A stretch of DNA of 11,451 nucleotides from Thiotrichaceae bacterium (GTDB lineage: Bacteria; Pseudomonadota; Gammaproteobacteria; Thiotrichales; Thiotrichaceae). The DNA lies in assembly GCA_027008885.1 (NCBI GenBank), contig JALVDQ010000196.1:1-11451 (forward strand). Reading direction: 5' to 3'. Shown piece by piece: positions 6,793-11,451 of the stretch; position 1 is the first letter of the stretch; each line of letters opens with the position of its first letter. The notes under the pieces were generated by a model. The model had not been told where the DNA came from. It did not search any database and saw only the letters and a list, made by a program, of their open reading frames with translations. A program made the position numbers and the translations under genes.

Positions 6793-8049
6793 TTATTCAT
6801 ACCTCAATGATTCTGCGGGCTGAATTTTTGCCGCGCGGCTGGCTGGATACAAAGTCGCCAGTACCGCCAGAACAAACGCGCCTGTTGCGATGGCGATTAC
6901 CTGTATCCATTTGACATGAGAAGGTAATCTTGAATCGGTTCCGGTATAAATCAGATCCTTGGGTAAAATTTGAATATGAAACAGGTTTTCAATCGCAGCC
7001 ATAACAGGGTCAATATTATGTGCCAGAATAACACCCAAAATGGCTCCGATTACTGCTCCAGCGAGACCGATGATTGTCCCCTGCACCATAAAAATCTTTT
7101 TCACCTGTTGCGCTGAGATGCCCTGGGTACGCAAAATGGCAATATCAGCCTGCTTTTCATTTACCGCCATTACAAGAGTAGAAACAAGATTAAATACAGC
7201 CACCAAGACTATCAAAAATAAAATAAATGACATCACAAGACGCTCTGTTTTCATCACCTGAAACAGGCTTTTATTTTCACTGCCCCAATCATCGACTTTA
7301 TAACCTTTTCCCAGTTGTTGCTGTAACTGCTGCGCCAACTGCGGAGCTTTATACAAATCTTCCAGTTTCAGGCGAATCCCCGTGACATCCTTGCGGGTTC
7401 GAAACAGTTTGGATGCATCACGCATTCCAATAAAGGCAGTTGAGGCATCATACTGCCCCATATTCATACGGTAAACAGCCGCAACGGTGAAGCGTTTGGT
7501 GCGTGGAATCATACCCGCTGGTGTGACCTTGACCTGGGTTGTGATAACCGTCACTTTATCTCCCGGATAAACACCCAGTTGCTGCGCCAGATCAATACCC
7601 AGCGCAATTTTATAACTACGCGGAGCAAGTTCAGAAAGATCGCCATCAACAACATGCTTGTTGACATCGCCAACAAGTTTTTGTTTTTCAGGAAGAATAC
7701 CCTGAATCAAAGCGCCACGAACCTGGTTATTGGCAGCGATCATCACCTGTTTTTTAATAAACGGAGCCGCTCCCTCAACGCCTGGTATCTCCTGAAGTTT
7801 CTGCAATTCAGTCCGCCAGTCTGAAAGTTTTCCTTCTGTCCCGGAAACCGTGACATGCGAAACCATACTGAGTATTCTGTCCCTGAACTCTTTTTCAAAG
7901 CCGTTCATAACGGAAAGAACAAGAATAAGCACAAGAACCCCAAATAAAATTCCCAGCATGGAAGCCAGGGAAATAAAGGAAATAAAATTATTCTTGTGCC
8001 TGGATCTTGTATAACGCAGGCCGATAAAGAGTTCGATAGGTTTAAACAT
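6793..8049 (-). CDS. lolC: Lipoprotein-releasing permease, LolC-like subunit (418 aa)
   Basis: First gene of the operon. It encodes an inner-membrane subunit that forms the lipoprotein cavity with LolE and recruits LolA. Layout: a short cytoplasmic start MFKPIELFIGLRYTR, membrane segment about 24-48 ending in the conserved LSVMNGFEKEF, a periplasmic MacB-like domain to about 265, then segments at about 272-296, 318-345 and 380-402. The loop VTPAGMIPRTKRF (175-187) matches the position and pattern of the LolC hook that docks LolA, which favours LolC. The C-terminus is QPAESLRYE. The start at 8049 is fixed by the conserved MxxP...FIGLRY opening. There is no Shine-Dalgarno, and a perfect TATAAT lies only 8 nt before the ATG. 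Paralogous over full length to the next gene. Confidence 0.87.
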   Translation of the reverse strand: MFKPIELFIGLRYTRSRHKNNFISFISLASMLGILFGVLVLILVLSVMNGFEKEFRDRILSMVSHVTVSGTEGKLSDWRTELQKLQEIPGVEGAAPFIKKQVMIAANNQVRGALIQGILPEKQKLVGDVNKHVVDGDLSELAPRSYKIALGIDLAQQLGVYPGDKVTVITTQVKVTPAGMIPRTKRFTVAAVYRMNMGQYDASTAFIGMRDASKLFRTRKDVTGIRLKLEDLYKAPQLAQQLQQQLGKGYKVDDWGSENKSLFQVMKTERLVMSFILFLIVLVAVFNLVSTLVMAVNEKQADIAILRTQGISAQQVKKIFMVQGTIIGLAGAVIGAILGVILAHNIDPVMAAIENLFHIQILPKDLIYTGTDSRLPSHVKWIQVIAIATGAFVLAVLATLYPASRAAKIQPAESLRYE

Positions 8050-8057
8050 GGTTGCGA

Positions 8058-8063
8058 ATTATA
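8058..8063 (-). promoter_or_regulatory. Consensus -10 box immediately upstream of lolC
   Basis: The minus strand carries TATAAT preceded by GGC, close to an extended -10, and 8 nt separate it from the lolC ATG. Transcription would start at or within a couple of bases of the start codon. No good -35 is seen: TTGTTA is present but only 14 nt away. The absence of a Shine-Dalgarno fits a leaderless transcript. Confidence 0.4.
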
Positions 8064-8120
8064 GCCGACCCTAACTGTAACAACATTAATTAATAGACAG
8101 ATTAATGGAGAAAAATAAAA

Positions 8121-8435
8121 ATGAACACAAAACCCCTGTTATTAAAACTTTCTTTAAGCTTTCTTTTTGTAGTGACTGCCCAGATGACAGCAATAAATGC
8201 ACAGGCAGATATATTAGCCCTTGCACCTCATGCCAAAGTATTGACCAGGGCAAATATGCCAAAACCTGGCGACAGCATGAATAAAGTAAGCAAAAAATTT
8301 GGTGCTGCCAGGCATGTGAGCGTATCAAAAGGTCCGGTCACCAGAAAAAACCCCAAAATAACACGCTGGGATTATACTGGTTTTTCTGTTTACTTTGAAA
8401 ATTCGCATGTGATTCATAGCGTGATTCATCGTTAA
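8121..8435 (+). CDS. Small periplasmic protein, BamE/SmpA-like pattern (104 aa)
   Basis: A Sec signal peptide covers about 1-29, with hydrophobic LSLSFLFVVTA and a likely cut after AINAQA. The mature protein is about 75 residues. PKPGDSMNKVSKKFG (47-61) resembles the opening helix of the SmpA/BamE (OmlA) fold, where a G-x-S/T-x-x-x-V-x-x-x-x-G pattern is usual. ITRWDYTGFSVYFENSHVIHSVI (80-102) gives the following strands. Similar small proteins with ITRWxYxGFxVYFExxxVIH are common in gammaproteobacteria, but their role is not established to my knowledge. There is no lipobox. TGGAG at 8106-8110, 10 nt before the ATG, supports the start. It is divergent from lolC (71 bp between starts), which suggests but does not prove an envelope link. 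Confidence 0.8.
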   Translation: MNTKPLLLKLSLSFLFVVTAQMTAINAQADILALAPHAKVLTRANMPKPGDSMNKVSKKFGAARHVSVSKGPVTRKNPKITRWDYTGFSVYFENSHVIHSVIHR

Positions 8436-8534
8436 GAGACTGAACTGATAAGGTCGTAGTGACTTAAAATCTGCGGTAGCAGGCTGGATTAGCATTCACA
8501 ATCCAATTATCCAATAATATAGTGCCGCAATTTT

Positions 8535-8562
8535 GTCGGGTTATGCTCAGGCTAAACCCGAC
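8535..8562. repeat. REP-like hairpin GTCGGGTT...AACCCGAC
   Basis: A perfect 8-bp stem pairs 8535-8542 with 8555-8562 around a 12-nt loop. The sequence type (GTCGGGTT ... AACCCGAC with a GC-containing loop) is a widespread intergenic repeat of beta- and gammaproteobacteria. No T tract follows on either strand, so it is not a classical terminator. It lies about 100 bp after the small periplasmic gene and could protect or end that transcript. Nothing else was found between 8436 and 8616. Confidence 0.6.
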
Positions 8563-8616
8563 CTGCCTGCGAGACTAATGCGGATTCAGCTTGAAATGAC
8601 AGGCTAAGTATCCGCT

Positions 8617-8752
8617 CAAAATTAATCTAACAATTTAGCCCCTGTTTTCTGATCTTCTTCGTTATTGCTTTGGTCACATAGCTCACTATGCTCCCGTCGC
8701 AATACCTTGAATATCAAAAAACAGGAAACGAAATTTTATTAAATTAATTTTG
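8617..8752. mobile_element. MITE-like 136-bp imperfect palindrome
   Basis: The ends are perfect 10-bp inverted repeats: CAAAATTAAT (8617-8626) and ATTAATTTTG (8743-8752). The arms continue as imperfect inverted repeats for about 50 bp. Left-arm CCTGTTTTCTGAT matches the complement of right-arm ATATCAAAAAACAGG, and TTATTGC faces GCAATA. The centre holds CATAG/CTATG around four bases. It has no coding capacity. The right half recurs at 1581-1633, showing it is dispersed. No convincing target-site duplication is seen. Confidence 0.6.
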
Positions 8753-8784
8753 CTTGGGTACTTAAACCAAGTTAAACTACGCCT

Positions 8785-8826
8785 ATGATTAACCTGTTTA
8801 TTAATTTTAACTGGCTCTGGATGTAG
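8785..8826 (+). CDS. trpL: trp operon leader peptide (13 aa, ...NWLWM)
   Basis: A 13-codon frame reads MINLFINFNWLWM and then TAG. Its Trp codons are at 8812-8814 and 8818-8820, two of the last four codons. It ends one base before a terminator-like hairpin and 69 bp before trpE. This is the layout of a ribosome-mediated trp attenuator, where charged tRNA-Trp level sets ribosome stalling. No Shine-Dalgarno is obvious before the ATG. Trp is rare enough that Trp-x-Trp in a tiny frame at exactly this place is unlikely to be chance. Confidence 0.75.
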   Translation: MINLFINFNWLWM

Positions 8827-8827
8827 C

Positions 8828-8859
8828 GTCTTTCGAAAGAAAGGCATTGTTTGTTTTTG
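8828..8859 (+). terminator. trp attenuator terminator hairpin
   Basis: GTCTTTC (8828-8834) pairs with GAAAGGC (8839-8845) through seven pairs (one G-U), closed by a GAAA tetraloop. A T-rich tract (ATTGTTTGTTTTTG, from 8846) follows. It lies between the leader-peptide stop and trpE, as expected for the termination structure of an attenuator. Confidence 0.7.
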
Positions 8860-8895
8860 TCCATACAGTTTATATTTTATTAAATAGGTTACAAC

Positions 8896-10407
8896 ATGAA
8901 AAACAGCGTTTCATCCACACTCAGCAAACAACAGTTTGACTCCTATCTAAATGACGGTTATGACCGTATCCCTCTGGTACGCGAGGTTCTTGCCGATTTA
9001 GACACTCCCCTCAGCACCTACCTTAAGCTTGCCAATGCACCCTATTCTTATTTATTTGAATCGGTTCAGGGTGGCGAAAAATGGGGGCGTTATTCAATTA
9101 TTGGTTTACCCTCCAGAACCATTATAAAAATCACCGGCAAACAGGTCGAGGTAACAAAAGACTATAAACTTCATTCATCTGAAACGGTCGATGACCCGCT
9201 GGCATGGATCGAGAATTACAAAAACTCAATAAAAATCCCTGAAATCGAGGGTATGCCACGTTTCAATGGCGGTCTGGTTGGCTATTTCGGCTATGAGACG
9301 ATTCGTTATATTGAGCCTAAACTCTCGGGTGTCGAAGCTGAAAACAAACCAGACCCGCTGCAAACACCTGATATTCTGCTGATGCTTTCTGAAGAGATTG
9401 TAGTGTTTGATACACTCAACGGCATCTTGTCACTGATTGTCCATGCTGGCGAAGGCGAATATGAACAGGCTCAGGAAAGACTCGATTACCTTACGCGCAA
9501 ACTGCGTGAGCCACTCACCCTGTATCAGCCAACAAAATCGCCACAAACCATTAATGAAGACGATTTCAGCTCCGGCTTTACCGAAGAAGGCTTTAAGGCA
9601 GCCGTTGAAAAAGCACGCGATTATATCAAGGCAGGCGATATTATGCAGGTGGTGCTGTCACAACGCCTGAGCGTGCCATTCAAGGCACAGCCCCTGGACT
9701 TGTACCGCTCCCTGCGTTCACTCAACCCGTCACCCTATATGCACTTTATGAACCTGGATAATTTTCATATCGTTGGTTCTTCACCCGAAATTCTGGTGCG
9801 ACTGGATAATGGTGAAATCACCGTGCGCCCGATTGCAGGCACACGCAAACGCGGGCATGACAAGGAAAAAGACCTTGCCATGGAAAAAGAGCTGCTAAAT
9901 GACCCCAAAGAGCTGGCAGAACACCTGATGCTGATTGACCTGGGACGCAATGATGCGGGTCGGGTTAGCCAGATTGGAAGTGTCAAACTCACCGATAAAA
10001 TGACCATAGAGCGCTACTCACACGTCATGCACATCGTTTCCAATGTCGTTGGTAAAATTAGACCGGAACTCTCTGCCATTGATGTCCTGCGCGCAACCTT
10101 TCCGGCGGGTACTGTAAGTGGCGCTCCCAAAATCAGGGCAATGGAAATCATAGACGAACTCGAACCTGTAAAACGCGGCATTTATTCTGGTGCCATCGGC
10201 TATCTCGCCTGGAATGGCAATATGGATACCGCCATTGCCATCCGCACCGGAATTATCAAGGATGAAATGTTACATATTCAGGCTGGAGCCGGTGTGGTTT
10301 ATGATTCCAAAGCGGAGCTGGAATGGAAAGAAACCATGAACAAGGCACGCGCCATTTTCAGGGCAGTCAAGCAGGCAGCCGCCGGTCTTGATGGCGCGCA
10401 CCGATAG
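8896..10407 (+). CDS. trpE: Anthranilate synthase component I (503 aa)
   Basis: Converts chorismate to anthranilate, the first committed step of tryptophan synthesis, using ammonia supplied by TrpG. The N-terminal domain carries the Trp-feedback region [19 protein letters not shown] (52-70), where LFES stands for the usual LLES, and the partner segment NPSPYMHF (277-284). The chorismate-binding domain is complete: SSPEILVR (295-302), [10 protein letters not shown] (311-320), [18 protein letters not shown] (336-353), [13 protein letters not shown] (372-384), [20 protein letters not shown] (400-419) and [16 protein letters not shown] (462-477). All usual catalytic and Mg-binding motifs are present, and length is typical. 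The start at 8896 is supported by AGG at 8886-8888. Regulation is likely both by attenuation through the upstream leader and by Trp feedback. Confidence 0.97.
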   Translation: MKNSVSSTLSKQQFDSYLNDGYDRIPLVREVLADLDTPLSTYLKLANAPYSYLFESVQGGEKWGRYSIIGLPSRTIIKITGKQVEVTKDYKLHSSETVDDPLAWIENYKNSIKIPEIEGMPRFNGGLVGYFGYETIRYIEPKLSGVEAENKPDPLQTPDILLMLSEEIVVFDTLNGILSLIVHAGEGEYEQAQERLDYLTRKLREPLTLYQPTKSPQTINEDDFSSGFTEEGFKAAVEKARDYIKAGDIMQVVLSQRLSVPFKAQPLDLYRSLRSLNPSPYMHFMNLDNFHIVGSSPEILVRLDNGEITVRPIAGTRKRGHDKEKDLAMEKELLNDPKELAEHLMLIDLGRNDAGRVSQIGSVKLTDKMTIERYSHVMHIVSNVVGKIRPELSAIDVLRATFPAGTVSGAPKIRAMEIIDELEPVKRGIYSGAIGYLAWNGNMDTAIAIRTGIIKDEMLHIQAGAGVVYDSKAELEWKETMNKARAIFRAVKQAAAGLDGAHR

Positions 10408-10412
10408 GAGGA
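10406..10412 (+). promoter_or_regulatory. Strong Shine-Dalgarno of trpG overlapping the trpE stop
   Basis: AGGAGGA begins inside the trpE TAG and lies 7 nt before the trpG ATG at 10420. It is the strongest ribosome site in the window. It fixes the trpG start and should keep the glutaminase subunit made in step with TrpE. Confidence 0.85.
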
Positions 10413-10419
10413 TAGAAAA

Positions 10420-11007
10420 ATGATATTAATGATCGATAACTATGACTCCTTTACATACAATCTGGTGCAATACCTGGGTGAACTGGGTGCAGAAGTGGTG
10501 GTTGAACGCAATGACCAGATCACTCTGGAGCAGATTGAAACACTGGCACCGGAACGCATTATGATCTCGCCTGGTCCCTGTACTCCCTCAGAAGCGGGTA
10601 TTTCAATTGATGTCATCCAGCATTTTAAAGGCAAACTGCCTATATTTGGCGTATGCCTTGGGCATCAATCCATTGGACAGGCATTTGGTGGCGATATTAT
10701 TCGCGCCCGGGAAATCATGCACGGCAAAATCTCGGCGATTCACCATAGCGGAAAAGGTTTATTTGAGGCTTTGCCATCACCCTATGAAGCAACACGCTAT
10801 CATTCTCTGGTAATTGACAAGAACAGCCTGCCTGAGTGCCTCGAAGTGAGCGCATGGACTGAAACCGAAGATGGAAAACTCGATGAAATTATGGGCGTGC
10901 GACATAAAGAATACGCCATTGAAGGCGTACAGTTTCATCCTGAATCCATCCTCACCGAACACGGTCATGCCATGCTGCAAAACTTTCTGAAGATGGAACA
11001 GGCATGA
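10420..11007 (+). CDS. trpG: Anthranilate synthase component II, glutamine amidotransferase (195 aa)
   Basis: Class I glutaminase that releases ammonia from glutamine and passes it to TrpE. The opening [20 protein letters not shown] and the oxyanion segment [12 protein letters not shown] (49-60) are typical. The catalytic triad is visible: Cys79 in FGVCLGHQ (76-83), and His173 and Glu175 in QFHPES (171-176). [22 protein letters not shown] covers the usual active-site wall. Length is that of stand-alone TrpG/PabA. In some bacteria the same protein also serves PabB for folate, but the position 12 bp after trpE points to tryptophan synthesis. The end overlaps the next gene by ATGA (11004-11007). 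Confidence 0.97.
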   Translation: MILMIDNYDSFTYNLVQYLGELGAEVVVERNDQITLEQIETLAPERIMISPGPCTPSEAGISIDVIQHFKGKLPIFGVCLGHQSIGQAFGGDIIRAREIMHGKISAIHHSGKGLFEALPSPYEATRYHSLVIDKNSLPECLEVSAWTETEDGKLDEIMGVRHKEYAIEGVQFHPESILTEHGHAMLQNFLKMEQA

Positions 11008-11451
11008 GCAAGCCACAAGCCGCAACTTTGGGAAAACGCTTATTGGCGATTGTTTATGATGTACTGATCATTTTTTTTATTACGATTGTTATAAGCATCC
11101 TGATTCAGCAAACAGTGATTAACCTTGAATTAGTCCCGCTGCAAAAAATAAAAGACATCAGTGGCGAAATCTCAGTGATTCCCACTGACAGTTTTATTAC
11201 CCTGTTTCTAAAAAGCCTGTGGACTCTAATCAGCTTTTTCTACCTCGCCTACTACTGGACAAAACGGGGACAAACACCAGGAATGCGCGTCTGGAAAGTC
11301 AAGGCAATCCACCATGATGGGCATCTAATGAGCTGGAAAAACGCACTCTACCGCTATGTCTTCTCAATTTTCGGGCTGGGTCTGATCTGGATAATCTTCG
11401 ACAAGCAAAAACTCGCATTACAGGACCGCTTAAGCAATACACACTTGATAC
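11004..11451 (+). CDS. RDD family membrane protein, 3' end cut by window
   Basis: The frame opens with ATG overlapping the trpG stop (ATGA) and stays open for 149 codons to the window edge. RDD-family marks are present: [12 protein letters not shown] with the conserved Arg and Asp (11-22), [17 protein letters not shown] (86-102) and [11 protein letters not shown] (139-149). Hydrophobic segments lie at about 14-35, 66-84 and 116-132. The family is a set of inner-membrane proteins, some implicated in ion transport, with no general function agreed. The four-base overlap implies translational coupling to trpG. Genes seen after trpG in many relatives (trpD, trpC) are not in the window and may follow. 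Only a few residues should be missing after the RDD-type end motif. Confidence 0.88.
   Translation, partial: MSKPQAATLGKRLLAIVYDVLIIFFITIVISILIQQTVINLELVPLQKIKDISGEISVIPTDSFITLFLKSLWTLISFFYLAYYWTKRGQTPGMRVWKVKAIHHDGHLMSWKNALYRYVFSIFGLGLIWIIFDKQKLALQDRLSNTHLI

Noticed and set aside
8086..8328. Minus-strand 80-aa ORF opposite the small periplasmic protein
   Set aside because: The plus-strand frame has a signal peptide, a Shine-Dalgarno and conserved-looking motifs; the minus frame is its shadow.
8535..8562. Intrinsic terminator for the small periplasmic gene
   Set aside because: Good stem but no T tract on either side; kept as a REP-like repeat.

Overview
The window looks like a chromosomal segment of a moderately AT-rich gammaproteobacterium. 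The evidence is a separate LolC/LolE-type permease pair with LolD, a Rec2-type ComEC next to a DUF2062 gene, and a trpE-trpG pair behind a ribosome-mediated attenuator. The genus cannot be read from the sequence.

Left, accessory part (1-1770). At the edge is a short CRISPR array with four copies of a 37-bp repeat (one degenerate) and three unrelated spacers of 33-36 bp. It is most likely read on the minus strand. Its distal repeat appears split by a perfect 13-bp hairpin. No cas gene is in the window. From 288 to 885 there is no confident gene, only a possible minus-strand ORF or gene remnant and the first copies of a dispersed repeat. A gene for a secreted protein of unknown function (886-1557) then sits between two ~140-bp direct repeats (667-807 and 1633-1771). 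The second repeat runs into the comEC stop codon.

Middle, core part (1767-8435). comEC (minus strand) encodes the inner-membrane DNA-uptake channel. A DUF2062 membrane protein gene (plus strand) is divergent from it. The lolC-lolE-lolD operon (minus strand) encodes the ABC transporter that releases outer-membrane lipoproteins from the inner membrane to LolA. lolC and lolE abut directly (TAAATG), and lolD follows after 11 bp. Divergent from lolC is a small periplasmic protein gene (8121-8435) with a BamE/SmpA-like motif pattern.

Right part (8436-11451). A 460-bp intergenic region holds a REP-like hairpin, a 136-bp MITE-like imperfect palindrome whose right half recurs at 1581-1633, and a compact trp attenuator: a 13-codon leader peptide with Trp-Leu-Trp near its end, then a GAAA-loop hairpin and a T-rich tract. 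It precedes trpE and trpG, the two anthranilate synthase subunits that commit chorismate to tryptophan. trpG overlaps by 4 bp (ATGA) a gene for an RDD-family membrane protein that is cut by the window edge.

The most notable items are the hairpin-split CRISPR repeat, the trp leader, the two interlocking dispersed-repeat families, the possible leaderless lolC promoter, and an Asn at a metal-ligand position in ComEC.
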